NCBI GenBank assembly: GCA_029268595.1
Contig: JAJUGB010000002.1
Coordinates: 1-57,621, forward strand
Reading direction: 5' to 3'
Length of the DNA: 57,621 nucleotides
DNA from: Alcaligenaceae bacterium
GTDB taxonomy: Bacteria > Pseudomonadota > Gammaproteobacteria > Burkholderiales > Burkholderiaceae_B
A program made the position numbers and the translations under genes. Below the pieces are notes generated by a model. That model saw only the letters and a program-made list of their open reading frames with translations. It did not search any database and was not told the DNA's origin. Below, one piece after another: positions 46,324 to 56,096 of this stretch (its first letter is position 1; each line of letters begins with the position of its first letter).

Positions 46324-47660
46324 GCCCTGCCCCGCCGCCGCGCCACCGGGATGACGCCGTAGTGGCTGATGTGACGCAGCAACTGATAGAAGGCACCCAC
46401 GAATATCAGGTAAACCAGCGCATGCACTAACAATCCTGCACTAAGCAGGGCCGCTGGTTGCGTGGCACTGACCTCGGCCAACGTTACCGTATTGTTCACC
46501 GCCCAGGGAGAGAGGCCCAGTAGCACGTGGCAAAGGATGGCGGCGCCCAGCACCCACCCGATGAACATGGAGGCCGACAGCAGGCGACGGCTTGTACGGC
46601 TCAGGTGAGCGGGGTCCCCGTCATGCCGCCTTAAACGCAGGTAAGAGGCGATGGCCATCAAAACCATAAATAGGCTTGCCGCCCACGCTATGCGGAACGA
46701 CCAGAAGGTGGCCGACACGGGGGCGTGCATGCCTGCATAGCGATCCAACCCCAAGCTTTGGCCCTGTGTGTCCTGCCCCAGCCAAGAAGCTGCCGCTCCC
46801 GGCAGGCGGAGGGCGTATCGGGTCTCCTGACGAGCTGCGTCTGGCCAGCCCACAAGGGGAAAATCAGTCGCCGCGCCCGTTTTCCAATACCCCATGGTGG
46901 CCGCCGCCTTGGCAGGCTGGTGCTGAGCCATGTCCTGACCGTACCCCACCAAGGCAAGCGTCAGAACCAGCCCGGCACCCAAAGCCAGGTGCTGCCCGGT
47001 GCGAAACGATAGCAGTTCGCCTTCGCTCAGGGGATGACGCATGCTCTGTCTGGCGCTGACGCCCAGTAAAAGAAAAGCTGCCGTCAGCGCTGCGCCTGAC
47101 CCAAGCAAAGCGGCCAACCACGGCATGGAGGGGTTGCCTGCGATGTCAGCCCAGTTCATCACGAGATATTCCCCGTTTATCAGTACCGAACCGGTGGGCG
47201 TCTGCATCCAGGATTGAAGAATGACCATGCACAGGGACGCGAGCGTCACGCCGACAGCGACCATGGCAACGACCAAGGTATGTACGCGATCAGACAGTTG
47301 ACGCTGGCCGAAAAGCATGGCGCCGAGAAAGCAGGATTTGAAGATGAAGGTGGTGAGAATGGCTGCTGCAATTAAGGGCCCTGCAATGTTTCCGATGCGA
47401 TCCATCAGCCCCGGCCATAGGCTGCCGATCTGGATCAATACCGGAATGCTGGCGGCGAAAGCCAGGACGGAAGCCAGCGCGAACACCCGCACCCAGAACC
47501 GATATGCCGCTATCCACCCCGGCCCCTTGGTGAAATGGGCGCCAAGCTTGAAAAACAGGAGCGTCCACGACAAACCCAACTCGATAAGCAAGAATAAGGT
47601 TAGAAATCCCAGACTGACGAGGAAATGGATTTGTGTAAGCCAGAGCGAGGCATTCGTCAT
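46320..47660 (-). CDS. Divergent CydA-like protein lacking heme ligands
   Basis: A 446-residue, nine-helix protein clearly aligned with CydA/CioA: WxxxxxIGNIAGPL, FLGAMLFG, SWMQTPTGS, and the Q-loop piece QPAKAAATMGYW. Yet the residues that bind hemes in CydA are gone. The H19 position is Gly18 or a neighbour; H186 falls in WLAALLGSG (181-189) with no His; and M393 is Ala325 in SFRIAW. The Glu of FLEAxF is Lys108, the Q-loop Glu is Met256, and GRQPW reads GLSPW. I use ATG 47660. It is very unlikely to be an ordinary quinol oxidase; its role is unknown. Confidence 0.78.
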   Translation of the reverse strand: MTNASLWLTQIHFLVSLGFLTLFLLIELGLSWTLLFFKLGAHFTKGPGWIAAYRFWVRVFALASVLAFAASIPVLIQIGSLWPGLMDRIGNIAGPLIAAAILTTFIFKSCFLGAMLFGQRQLSDRVHTLVVAMVAVGVTLASLCMVILQSWMQTPTGSVLINGEYLVMNWADIAGNPSMPWLAALLGSGAALTAAFLLLGVSARQSMRHPLSEGELLSFRTGQHLALGAGLVLTLALVGYGQDMAQHQPAKAAATMGYWKTGAATDFPLVGWPDAARQETRYALRLPGAAASWLGQDTQGQSLGLDRYAGMHAPVSATFWSFRIAWAASLFMVLMAIASYLRLRRHDGDPAHLSRTSRRLLSASMFIGWVLGAAILCHVLLGLSPWAVNNTVTLAEVSATQPAALLSAGLLVHALVYLIFVGAFYQLLRHISHYGVIPVARRRGRA

Positions 47661-47772
47661 AATGCGCGCTAGTTTAGAGCGTCTTGACGCATAATGGCTA
47701 CACGCCGCGGAGCAAACATTTCCTAACATGGCAAAATGCCTATTTCGGCGATCTTTCGTTCACTCTATTTGT

Positions 47773-49530
47773 ATGACCCCCCCAGCCACAACCACCCCCA
47801 CGTCCAACTTCCTTCGCACCATCATTGAAAATGACCTGGCTGCTGGCCGTCACGCGGATAAACGCTGGGCCGGAAGGCCCGGCCCAGCGTCGGTCCAGAA
47901 AGACGCTCCACTCGATACGGCGCGCATTCGCACCCGCTTCCCGCCCGAACCCAATGGCTACTTGCACATTGGCCACGCGAAAAGCATCTGCATCAACTTT
48001 GGCATGGCCGGCGATTACGAAGGCGCCTGCCATCTGCGCTTCGATGACACCAACCCCGAGAAAGAAGAAGAAGAATACGTTCGGGCGATTATCGAGGCGG
48101 TGAAGTGGCTGGGGTTCGACTGGAAGTACAAGAATGAAGAGAATCTTTACTTTGCCAGCGATTACTTCGAGTACATGTACGAATTCGCTCAGTCGCTGAT
48201 TCGCGCGGGTGACGCTTACGTAGACGAACAATCACCGGAAGAGATTCGGGCAACACGGGGCACCCTGACTGAAAAAGGCACGAACTCGCCCTGGCGAGAT
48301 CGGCCCGCTGAAGAGTCGCTGGCACTGCTGGCCGAAATGCGTGCAGGCAAGCATCCGGACGGCAGCTTGGCCTTGCGGGCCAAAATCGATATGGGCTCGC
48401 CCAATATCAATATGCGTGATCCGGTCCTGTACCGAATTCGCCATACTGCGCACCATCGCACGGGCACAGACTGGTGCATCTATCCGATGTACACCTGGGC
48501 GCATCCGGTAGAAGACGCTTTAGAGGGCATTACGCACAGCTTTTGCACGCTCGAGTTCGAAGATCAAAGACCCTTCTACGATTGGATCCTCAATAAACTG
48601 GCCGACCAGGGCCAACTGTGCCGGCCCTTGCCGCAGCAGTATGAATTCGCCCGCTTGAACCTAAGTTATGTAGTGACAAGCAAACGCAAGCTTCTTCAGC
48701 TGGTGCAAGAAGGCCATGTCCATGGGTGGGACGATCCCCGCATGCCGACCTTGGCCGGCCTGCGTCGTCGTGGCTACACTCCGGAATCCATACGCCTTTT
48801 CTGTGAACGCCTCGGCGTGTCGAAGGCCGATTCTCGCATCGATTACAGCGTGCTCGAACAAGCCTTGCGGGACGACCTCGACCCCAAAGCCGAGCGCCGC
48901 GTCGCCGTACTCGACCCACTCAAATTGGTCATTACCAACTACCCTGAAGGACAGTCGGAAGTGTGCCAGGCGCCCCGCAATCCGCATGATCCGGATGCAG
49001 GCAAACGCGAATTTCCTTTTTCCCGCGAACTCTGGATTGAACGAGACGATTTCCGCGAAGACCCGCCCAAGAAGTACTTCCGGCTCTTCCCAGGCAATAC
49101 CGTGCGGCTCAAGTACGGCTATGTTGTCAAGTGCACCGGTTGCGTCAAGGACGAACACGGTGAAGTTGTGGAGGTTCATGCCGAGTACCTGCCTGATACC
49201 AAGAGCGGCACACCAGGGTCCGACTCGGTCAAGGTCAAGGGCAATATCACTTGGGTAAGTGCGCAACACGCTGTGGCGGCTGAAATTCGCCTTTACGACC
49301 GGCTCTTTGCCGATCCGCACCCAGACGCCGGCGATAAAAACTTCCTGGAAGCGCTCAATCCCAATTCAGTTCAAATAGTGCAAGGTTGGCTCGAACCGGG
49401 CATTGTTGCAGCGCCTGAGTCACATTGGCAGTTCGAACGCCTGGGCTATTTTGTGGCCGATCGAATCGACTCCTCGCCTGAACGGCCCGTCATAAACCGC
49501 ACCGCCACGCTGCGCGATTCCTGGGTATAA
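47773..49530 (+). CDS. glnS: Glutaminyl-tRNA synthetase
   Basis: Charges tRNA-Gln. The 585 residues have the HIGH motif in [41 protein letters not shown], and the KMSKS equivalent VTSKRKL. The C-terminal anticodon-binding beta barrels include [12 protein letters not shown] use ATG 47773; 15 earlier codons are not family-like. The upstream 112 bases are shared with the divergent bd-like pair. minC starts 3 bases after the stop codon. Confidence 0.96.
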   Translation: MTPPATTTPTSNFLRTIIENDLAAGRHADKRWAGRPGPASVQKDAPLDTARIRTRFPPEPNGYLHIGHAKSICINFGMAGDYEGACHLRFDDTNPEKEEEEYVRAIIEAVKWLGFDWKYKNEENLYFASDYFEYMYEFAQSLIRAGDAYVDEQSPEEIRATRGTLTEKGTNSPWRDRPAEESLALLAEMRAGKHPDGSLALRAKIDMGSPNINMRDPVLYRIRHTAHHRTGTDWCIYPMYTWAHPVEDALEGITHSFCTLEFEDQRPFYDWILNKLADQGQLCRPLPQQYEFARLNLSYVVTSKRKLLQLVQEGHVHGWDDPRMPTLAGLRRRGYTPESIRLFCERLGVSKADSRIDYSVLEQALRDDLDPKAERRVAVLDPLKLVITNYPEGQSEVCQAPRNPHDPDAGKREFPFSRELWIERDDFREDPPKKYFRLFPGNTVRLKYGYVVKCTGCVKDEHGEVVEVHAEYLPDTKSGTPGSDSVKVKGNITWVSAQHAVAAEIRLYDRLFADPHPDAGDKNFLEALNPNSVQIVQGWLEPGIVAAPESHWQFERLGYFVADRIDSSPERPVINRTATLRDSWV

Positions 49531-49532
49531 CC

Positions 49533-50393
49533 ATGAGCTCTACCCCGATTCCCAAAAAGAACACGCTGGCGCTTGACTTCAAAAGTGCCGCTCTGTATGC
49601 CGTCCGTGTGGTTCTTCATAGTCACCAGCTGGACGAGCTGCTTGGTGCGCTGGACAAGCGCATGCACGATGCGGGGTCGTTCTTCGAGAACGAGCCCGTG
49701 GTCATTGATGCCTCCGGCCTTACCGAGCAAGTCGACTGGAAGGGGCTGGTAGCGGCCTTGCGCAAGCATGCTTTGCACCCCATCGGCGTGGTGGCCGATG
49801 GAGTCAATCTTGAAGGCGCCCTGGCGCTAGGCCTCGCTCAAGTCGACTTATCCAGCGCCCCTACACGGCCAGCCGCGGTTCCCGCGCAAGATAAGGACAT
49901 GCCGGTGGTCGCACCGCCGCCCGAAGTGGGCAAGCCAGTCACTGGTGAAGCCGCTGCACCAGGTAAGGCGGGGGCCAACGGCAGCCCGGCACATAATGAC
50001 GCCGAGGCTCCTTCTGAGGCCCAAGCCTCCCCCGCCCCGCCTGCAGTAGCGCCGGCCGCCATGGTGGTCAACCGGCAGCTGCGATCCGGCCAGCGAGTCT
50101 ATGCACGAGACACTGATTTGATCGTCATTGGCGTGGTCAGCCAAGGCGCCGAAGTCATTGCCGACGGCAACATTCATATTTATGGTCCCTTGCGCGGCAA
50201 GGCCATGGCTGGTGCGCGAGGCGACACCAGCGCCCGCATCTTCACCACCCAGCTCGACCCAGAGCTCATAGCTATTGCTGGCGTCTACCGCGTCATCGAG
50301 ACACGTCTGGACGATTCCGTTCATAACAAGCCAGCAATCATTCAACTTTCCGGCGACTCCTTGCAAATTTCCGAGCTCGGACACAAGGGGTGA
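49533..50393 (+). CDS. minC: Septum-site inhibitor MinC
   Basis: Inhibits FtsZ ring formation away from midcell. The 286 residues have the N-terminal MinC domain ([19 protein letters not shown]), a Pro/Ala-rich linker (about 110-170), and the C-terminal beta-helix ([38 protein letters not shown]) that binds MinD and itself. First of minCDE. Confidence 0.95.
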   Translation: MSSTPIPKKNTLALDFKSAALYAVRVVLHSHQLDELLGALDKRMHDAGSFFENEPVVIDASGLTEQVDWKGLVAALRKHALHPIGVVADGVNLEGALALGLAQVDLSSAPTRPAAVPAQDKDMPVVAPPPEVGKPVTGEAAAPGKAGANGSPAHNDAEAPSEAQASPAPPAVAPAAMVVNRQLRSGQRVYARDTDLIVIGVVSQGAEVIADGNIHIYGPLRGKAMAGARGDTSARIFTTQLDPELIAIAGVYRVIETRLDDSVHNKPAIIQLSGDSLQISELGHKG

Positions 50394-50504
50394 CCGACAT
50401 CTTTTGTTGCCACGCCGTTTAGGGAGAAACGGTGCTCCAGCGTTTCTTCGGTGTGGTTTTGCTTTACGATTACGTGATTTGTTCAACTAAGGAATTCAAT
50501 CGTC

Positions 50505-51320
50505 ATGGCGCGTATTGTTGTGGTGACTTCCGGCAAGGGCGGTGTGGGTAAAACAACCACCAGTGCCAGTTTTTCGTCTGGGCTTGCCATGCGCGGGCAC
50601 AAGACCGTAGTGATTGACTTCGACGTCGGCCTGCGCAACCTGGACCTCATCATGGGCTGCGAGCGCCGCGTCGTATACGACTTCGTCAATGTCATTCAAG
50701 GCGAGGCCACTCTTAATCAGGCGCTTATCCGCGATAAGCAGCTTGAAAACCTGTTTATCTTGCCTGCCTCACAAACGCGTGACAAAGACGCCCTATCCAA
50801 AGAAGGGGTTGAAAAAGTACTCAACGACCTGAAGGAAATGGGCTTTGAATACATAGTCTGCGATTCGCCAGCTGGTATTGAAACCGGCGCGCTCATGGCG
50901 TCTTACTTTGCCGACGACGCCATCGTTGTCACCAATCCCGAGGTCTCGTCGGTACGAGACTCGGACCGCATCCTCGGCATCTTGTCGGCCAAGTCGCAGC
51001 GGGCCGTCAACGGCCACGACCCCATCAAGGAATACCTTCTGCTTACACGCTACAACGCCAAGCGCGTGGCGGACGGCGAAATGCTGTCGCTGCAAGACAT
51101 CGAAGACATCCTGCGCATCAAGCTTATTGGGGTCATCCCCGAATCAGAGACTGTGTTGCAAGCCTCCAACCAGGGTATTCCGGCCATACACATTCGCGAC
51201 AGCGAGGTATCGGAAGCCTATCAGGACGTCGTGGCACGTTATATGGGCGAAGAAAAGCCTTTGCGCTTCGTCGACTATACAAAACCGGGGCTGTTCAAAC
51301 GGCTCTTCGGAGGTAAGTGA
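50505..51320 (+). CDS. minD: Septum-site ATPase MinD
   Basis: ParA-type membrane ATPase that carries MinC. The 271 residues hold the deviant Walker [10 protein letters not shown] (10-18) and [11 protein letters not shown]. The C-terminal amphipathic membrane-targeting helix is [11 protein letters not shown] 111-base gap separates it from minC; minE follows with one base between. Confidence 0.97.
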   Translation: MARIVVVTSGKGGVGKTTTSASFSSGLAMRGHKTVVIDFDVGLRNLDLIMGCERRVVYDFVNVIQGEATLNQALIRDKQLENLFILPASQTRDKDALSKEGVEKVLNDLKEMGFEYIVCDSPAGIETGALMASYFADDAIVVTNPEVSSVRDSDRILGILSAKSQRAVNGHDPIKEYLLLTRYNAKRVADGEMLSLQDIEDILRIKLIGVIPESETVLQASNQGIPAIHIRDSEVSEAYQDVVARYMGEEKPLRFVDYTKPGLFKRLFGGK

Positions 51321-51321
51321 C

Positions 51322-51582
51322 ATGTCTTTTCTGTCTTTTCTTCTTGGACAAAAAAAGACGTCGGCCAGCGTGGCCAAAGACCGTCTGCAACTTATTCTTA
51401 TCAACGAGCGAGGCCGTGGCGGTGTCACCCCAGACTACCTGCCGCGCCTGCAAAAAGAGCTGGTCGAAGTCATTTCCCGGTACGTGAAGATCAATCCGGA
51501 CGACATCAAGGTCAACCTGGACAGGCAGGATTCGCTGGAAATACTTGAGGTCAAAATCGAGATGCCGCAGCCCGATGCCTAG
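51322..51582 (+). CDS. minE: Min topological specificity factor MinE
   Basis: 86 residues. The N-terminal membrane-binding segment is [12 protein letters not shown], the MinD-contact region is [13 protein letters not shown], and the dimer domain includes [18 protein letters not shown]. It begins one base after the minD stop with GGAGG before the start. Ends the min operon; a terminator lies about 130 bases downstream. Confidence 0.97.
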   Translation: MSFLSFLLGQKKTSASVAKDRLQLILINERGRGGVTPDYLPRLQKELVEVISRYVKINPDDIKVNLDRQDSLEILEVKIEMPQPDA

Positions 51583-51714
51583 AGGCCGTAGTACGGCAGG
51601 AGCTTCACTTCTCGTGTCGGCGCCGGTGCCAAGAGCGCTGAAGCTGTGCCCAGCGCGTCGGTGCTTTGGGCGCTGCCGTTAAAGAGGTCCTCTCGTCCGC
51701 CAGCGCAGAAAACC

Positions 51715-51753
51715 AAAAGGCCTGATTTCGTCATTTCGAAATCAGGCCTTTAT
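51715..51753. terminator. Terminator downstream of minE
   Basis: Perfect stem AAAGGCCTGATTTCG / CGAAATCAGGCCTTT around a short loop, with T-rich ends on both strands, so it can work both ways. The rest of 51583-51880 shows no gene. Confidence 0.9.
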
Positions 51754-51880
51754 TGCTTGGGCTGTCGTCGCCAGCTTGTTGGCGTCGGTTCATGCAAGCG
51801 ATTGACAAGGACTAGAGGCGCACCCGCTTCGCCAGCACTGTAGACGTCAACTGGCCTTCCAGCCAGGCAATGTTCAAGAT

Positions 51881-52111
51881 TCAGTCTGTGCGCTTACCAA
51901 TTTGATCGCCAACAATACCGCCCACGGCAGCGCCGCCCACGGTACCCAGCACGCTGCCCCCGGATATCGCTGCACCGGCCACACCACCGACGCCCGCGCC
52001 GGTCACGGTGCTTTTTTGCCGATGACTCATGTTGTCCCAGCTAGAGCATCCCGCAGCAGACACTGCCAAAATCACCACGGCGGCCGACTTACCCAAAGTG
52101 CTTAATTTCAT
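51881..52111 (-). CDS. Glycine-zipper lipoprotein, second copy
   Basis: A 76-residue predicted lipoprotein with lipobox AAGC and a glycine-zipper core (VTGAGVGGVAGAAISGGSVL, GGAAVGGIVGDQIGKR). It is clearly related to the 71-residue protein at 10117-10332. The start has GGAG six bases upstream. Likely an outer-membrane stress protein of OsmB type, by inference. Confidence 0.8.
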   Translation of the reverse strand: MKLSTLGKSAAVVILAVSAAGCSSWDNMSHRQKSTVTGAGVGGVAGAAISGGSVLGTVGGAAVGGIVGDQIGKRTD

Positions 52112-52275
52112 TCATATCTCCACGTGTAAAAACAAGCGTTGTAGATACGATACCGGGATTGCAATTTCCATGCCAACACTCTGCTGACACAGTTGTTAAC
52201 GGTCGAAAAAGCTGTATCAGAAACAGGACGGGAGGACGGAGTGGGCCTAGTGACGTAAGCCAAAGCCCGGACAAG

Positions 52276-52321
52276 AAAAAGGACCGGCAAGCACGCATAA
52301 AAATGCGAATACTCCCGGTCC
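52276..52321 (-). terminator. Rho-independent terminator of ettA
   Basis: Minus-strand stem between GGACCGG and CCGGTCC with an inner GCAT/ATGC hairpin, followed by TTTTTCTTG, about 45 bases after the ettA stop. Confidence 0.75.
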
Positions 52322-52364
52322 CGTGCAGTCACAAGACTTTAGAATCTGCAGCTTTACCGCGACA

Positions 52365-54038
52365 TTACTTCAGCGCCTTGTAACGTATGCGGCGCGGTTT
52401 GGAAGCTTCTTCGCCCAGGCGCTGCCGCTTGTCCGCTTCGTACTCCTGGTAGTTTCCGTCAAAGAAGACCACCTGCGACTCACCTTCGAACGCCAGGATA
52501 TGTGTGGCAATGCGGTCCAGGAACCAGCGGTCGTGGCTGATGACCATGACCGATCCGGCAAACTCCAAAAGTGCGTCCTCGAGCGCTCGCAGGGTTTCGA
52601 CGTCAAGGTCGTTGGAGGGCTCGTCCAGCAACAAAACGTTCCCACCCTTCATGAGGGTGCTTGCCAAATGGAATCGCCCCCGTTCGCCTCCGGACAGCTG
52701 GCCGACCAGTTTGTTCTGATCGCCACCCCGGAAGTTGAACCGCCCCAGATAAGCACGTGAGGACATCTCGAACTTGCCCACCGTAATGAGATCAGCCCCA
52801 TCGGCGAGCGCGTCGAATACGGTTTTATCGTTCTGCAGCGCCTCGCGGGACTGATCCACATAGGCGAGTTTGACCGTCTGCCCCAGGGAAACGCTTCCTG
52901 AGTCGGGTTGCTCTTGTCCGGCTATCATTCGGAACAGAGTCGATTTACCCGCCCCGTTTGGTCCGATGATGCCCACAATGGCGCCGGGTGGGACCTTGAA
53001 GCTGAGATTATCGATGAGCAGACGGTCGCCAAAAGCCTTGCTGACGTTATTGAACTCAATGACCTCGTTCCCCAGCCGCTCTGCAACGGGAATGAAAATT
53101 TCCTGAGTCTCGTTGCGACGCTGATACTCGTATGAGGACAGCTCTTCAAAACGTGCCAGACGCGCCTTGGCCTTGGCCTGACGCCCTTTCGGGTTTTGCC
53201 GCACCCATTCAAGTTCCTTCTTGATGGTGCGCTGACGGGCAGACTCGGACGCTTCTTCTTGCTTGAGCCGTGCATCTTTCTGCTCCAGCCAAGATGTGTA
53301 ATTGCCCTTCCAGGGAATGCCGTGCCCTCGGTCCAGCTCAAGAATCCAGTCAGCGGCGTTGTCAAGAAAATACCGGTCGTGAGTCACTGCCACCACAGTG
53401 CCTGGGAATTTGCGCAGAAACAGCTCCAGCCATTCGACACTTTCAGCATCCAGGTGGTTGGTGGGCTCGTCCAGCAGCAGCATATCGGGTTTGGAAAGCA
53501 GCAGGCGACACAGCGCAACCCGCCGCTTCTCACCGCCCGAGAGGTTTCCGACGCTGGCTTCCCAAGGGGGAAGGCGCAGGGCGTCCGCGGCTATTTCCAT
53601 CTGGTGCTCGATGTCGTCGGCGCCGCTTGTAGCCGCTGCCGCGATAATCGCCTCAAGCTCCGCCTGCTCGTTGGCGAGCGCGTCAAAGTCGGCGTCCGGT
53701 TCTGAATAGGCCGCGTACACCTCGTCGAGTCGCTTGCGAGCCGTAAAGACATCTCCAAGCCCTTGTTCTACCGACTCGCGCACTGTGTGAGCAGGGTCCA
53801 GCACCGGCTCTTGTGGCAAGTAGCCGATCTTTATGCCGGGCATGGGGATGGCCTCGCCCTCGATTTCGCGATCCACCCCTGCCATGATGCGCAGCAGCGT
53901 CGACTTACCCGCACCGTTCAGACCCAACACCCCAATTTTGGCGCCCGGGAAAAAGGACAGGGATATATCGCGCAAGATTTGCCGTTTAGGAGGCACGATC
54001 TTGCCCACGCGATTCATTGTGTAAACGTACTGAGCCAT
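52365..54038 (-). CDS. ettA: Energy-dependent translational throttle protein EttA (ABC-F)
   Basis: Ribosome-bound ABC-F ATPase that gates the first elongation step by ATP/ADP level. The 557 residues have two ABC domains: Walker A GLNGAGKST and GPNGAGKST. Signatures are NLSGGEKRRVALCRLLL and LSGGERGRFHLAST; Walker B LLLDEPTNHLD and LLLDEPSNDLD. The arm and the inter-domain linker (RQRTIKKELEWVRQNPKGRQ) are typical. No membrane domains. ATG 54038 is preferred to the TTG at 54056. Confidence 0.96.
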   Translation of the reverse strand: MAQYVYTMNRVGKIVPPKRQILRDISLSFFPGAKIGVLGLNGAGKSTLLRIMAGVDREIEGEAIPMPGIKIGYLPQEPVLDPAHTVRESVEQGLGDVFTARKRLDEVYAAYSEPDADFDALANEQAELEAIIAAAATSGADDIEHQMEIAADALRLPPWEASVGNLSGGEKRRVALCRLLLSKPDMLLLDEPTNHLDAESVEWLELFLRKFPGTVVAVTHDRYFLDNAADWILELDRGHGIPWKGNYTSWLEQKDARLKQEEASESARQRTIKKELEWVRQNPKGRQAKAKARLARFEELSSYEYQRRNETQEIFIPVAERLGNEVIEFNNVSKAFGDRLLIDNLSFKVPPGAIVGIIGPNGAGKSTLFRMIAGQEQPDSGSVSLGQTVKLAYVDQSREALQNDKTVFDALADGADLITVGKFEMSSRAYLGRFNFRGGDQNKLVGQLSGGERGRFHLASTLMKGGNVLLLDEPSNDLDVETLRALEDALLEFAGSVMVISHDRWFLDRIATHILAFEGESQVVFFDGNYQEYEADKRQRLGEEASKPRRIRYKALK

Positions 54039-54235
54039 ATGTAGAAAGTCACTCAAGAACCCAAAACATTTGATTGTAGGCCGAGCGTCTGAACAAAGGG
54101 AGCACGAACTCCGCCAACTTACCAGGTAGCGAATCGCCAGGATGCTCTAAAATGAAAAAGTTCTCAGGCCGGCACCCGGCCAGCTGCAAGCGATGTGCAA
54201 GCGGCATCTTCTGGTCTTTCACGGATTTCATCGCC

Positions 54236-54724
54236 ATGCACCCCGATTCCCACCGCCCCGATCCCCTACTCTTCACTCAGGAAGAGCTCGACATGCTGGG
54301 CCGGACAGCAGACGCCCTCAGCGCATACATGGGCAAGCCCGTGTTGGCTGAAGTAGTAGACGCTGATGAAACTGGCTTTGAATGGGTTATTTTTGGGGTT
54401 CCGTTAGACGTGTCAGAGGATTCCGGCAACATGGTCACAGTCCAGATAGGAGGCCCCGGCGCACGCATCATGGGTAATAAAGGTGGCCTGCAACTCGAAG
54501 ACGGTGACGTCTACGAGTGCCAATACTTGTGGGCTATACAGCTATCGGACCTTGAAGGCGTGCGCTTTATCAAAGTGGACGAAGAAGGCGAAGAAGTCGC
54601 CTGGAGCGACGACCTGAGCAACGTGCTTCCCTTTGCCCTGACCGACACAACGCCGCCCACCCACGATGACGATGAGGAGGACGAGGACGACATGGGCACT
54701 GACGCGCCCCCTACCTTGCACTAG
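54236..54724 (+). CDS. Acidic conserved hypothetical protein
   Basis: A 162-residue soluble protein I cannot assign. After a short Pro-rich start, a helix-rich segment (EELDMLGRTADALSAYMG) leads to a beta-rich middle (GFEWVIFGVPLD, TVQIGGPGARIMGN). The end is a very acidic tail of about ten Asp/Glu. ATG 54236 fits better than upstream codons, which have no clear ribosome-binding site. Between two minus-strand genes, likely its own unit. Confidence 0.65.
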   Translation: MHPDSHRPDPLLFTQEELDMLGRTADALSAYMGKPVLAEVVDADETGFEWVIFGVPLDVSEDSGNMVTVQIGGPGARIMGNKGGLQLEDGDVYECQYLWAIQLSDLEGVRFIKVDEEGEEVAWSDDLSNVLPFALTDTTPPTHDDDEEDEDDMGTDAPPTLH

Positions 54725-54737
54725 GCCTGGACTGGCA

Positions 54738-55691
54738 CTAGGCGACCGCTGCGCCGCCCGGTTGCGTTCCCCGCATGCGATCTCGCAGATATAGCAGCGC
54801 CCCGAAGGGCCACATGGCAACCACGAGCGATCGGGCCGCCCAACCTCGCAGCTCGCTACCTGGCGGAGGCTCTTGCTTCTGACGCTTCAAGTGCAAGCCA
54901 AAGCGCGTATAACGCGCGGCCGCCTTTAAAAACTCTTTGGGTGCATGACGAAACCACGGCAGGCATTCAACCACGGTATCGCGCGCCAGTAGCCAGAGTC
55001 CAAGAGCATGACGCTCGGCCGTGCGTCCCTCGACTGACAGCGAATCGTCACTATCGTGATATACCCGGAACACTTGATTTACGAACCGGGTCAAATACCC
55101 TGCCCGCCCGATGGCCCGCCAAACCAGGCTTTCAGGCACGAAGCCTGAAACGTCCTCAGGAAAAGGAAATTGCCGAAGAACCTCGGTTCGCATGCAGCCA
55201 AACTTCTCGCCCTTGACCTGGTGCTTGAACGCCATGTCCAGTACCGTGGCGTCAATGACGTCCTCTGGGAACATATCACCTACAATCCGGCCGTCCGGTC
55301 GTGCGCATAAGCCGGTTATTGCTACAAACCGCATGCGCTCCTCCGGCAACAAGGCTTGCCACGCCTGGGCCATGGTGTACAACGCATTCATGTCCAAGCT
55401 GTCATCGCTGTCAAGCGCAACCAACAGTTCGCCTCGGGCTTCGCGCACACCCCGGTTGAACGCTGTCTTCTTGTGCTGATTTTCTTGCCAGAAGTAGTGG
55501 ATGGGGAAACGCGCCTCTTGCTGCCATGCCAGGACCAGCTCGCGCGTGCCATCGCTTGAACCATCGTCAACCACCACCCACTCAAAGTCCTGCAACGTCT
55601 GTTCGCGTAGCGACTCGTACACGCGCGGCAAGGTATGCGCGCGGTTATAGGTGGGGGTCAGGACGGTGAAAAGATGACGGGGGCCATCCAT
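54738..55691 (-). CDS. Family-2 glycosyltransferase
   Basis: A 317-residue inverting GT-A glycosyltransferase. Near the start are FTVLTPTYNRAHTLPRVYES and FEWVVVDDGSSDGT (UDP-sugar binding), and the metal-binding acidic run is VALDSDDSL. A C-terminal extension (about 240-317) ends with a hydrophobic segment (SLVVAMWPFGALLYL) that may attach to the membrane. Family members build LPS or capsule; acceptor and sugar are unknown. It stands alone. The start at 55691 avoids a hydrophobic leader in the longer frame. Confidence 0.85.
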   Translation of the reverse strand: MDGPRHLFTVLTPTYNRAHTLPRVYESLREQTLQDFEWVVVDDGSSDGTRELVLAWQQEARFPIHYFWQENQHKKTAFNRGVREARGELLVALDSDDSLDMNALYTMAQAWQALLPEERMRFVAITGLCARPDGRIVGDMFPEDVIDATVLDMAFKHQVKGEKFGCMRTEVLRQFPFPEDVSGFVPESLVWRAIGRAGYLTRFVNQVFRVYHDSDDSLSVEGRTAERHALGLWLLARDTVVECLPWFRHAPKEFLKAAARYTRFGLHLKRQKQEPPPGSELRGWAARSLVVAMWPFGALLYLRDRMRGTQPGGAAVA

Positions 55692-55742
55692 ATTATTTTG
55701 ATTAGGCACCGTAGGAGTCGGCACACGAGCCGATGATAGGGT

Positions 55743-55779
55743 AAAAAAAAACCATAAGTCTAAAAACTTATGGTTTTTT
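55743..55779. terminator. Bidirectional terminator
   Basis: Stem AACCATAAGT / ACTTATGGTT with A-run before and T-run after, in an AT-rich patch. On the minus strand it would end the 42-aa ORF transcript before the glycosyltransferase gene. Confidence 0.9.
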
Positions 55780-55865
55780 GCCTTTGGCAAAAATAGACAC
55801 AATTGAAAGATATCTATACGCCAAAGAATTTTAAAAGCCGCAAACTTGGCGACTGGCGCGCCCGC

Positions 55866-55994
55866 TTATGCCCGCTTGACCTTCTCGAGCATCTTGAACA
55901 CGCCTTTGGGCGAATTCACAAAAAGACGCTTGAAGGCTTTGCCAAGGCACCGGCGCTCGAGCGTATTGCGGCGGTTGCGTTTGATTTCTGCCAT
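55866..55994 (-). CDS. 42-residue highly basic small protein
   Basis: A short ORF reading MAEIKRNRRNTLERR, then CLGKAFKRLF, ending KMLEKVKRA. About one third of residues are Lys or Arg, with one Cys and no membrane segment; it looks like a nucleic-acid or ribosome binder. TGAGGA lies 7 bases before the ATG. A matching terminator lies downstream, and it diverges from uvrA. I do not recognise the family. It could still be chance, but start, ribosome-binding site and terminator together support a real gene. Confidence 0.5.
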   Translation of the reverse strand: MAEIKRNRRNTLERRCLGKAFKRLFVNSPKGVFKMLEKVKRA

Positions 55995-56096
55995 GACATT
56001 CCTCAAAGTAAAATACTGGGGTAAACACGGCATTCTACCGTAAAAACCAGCCGGCGAGTAGTCCCGTCTCTCGGCTTAAGGGGTTACCCTAGCACC

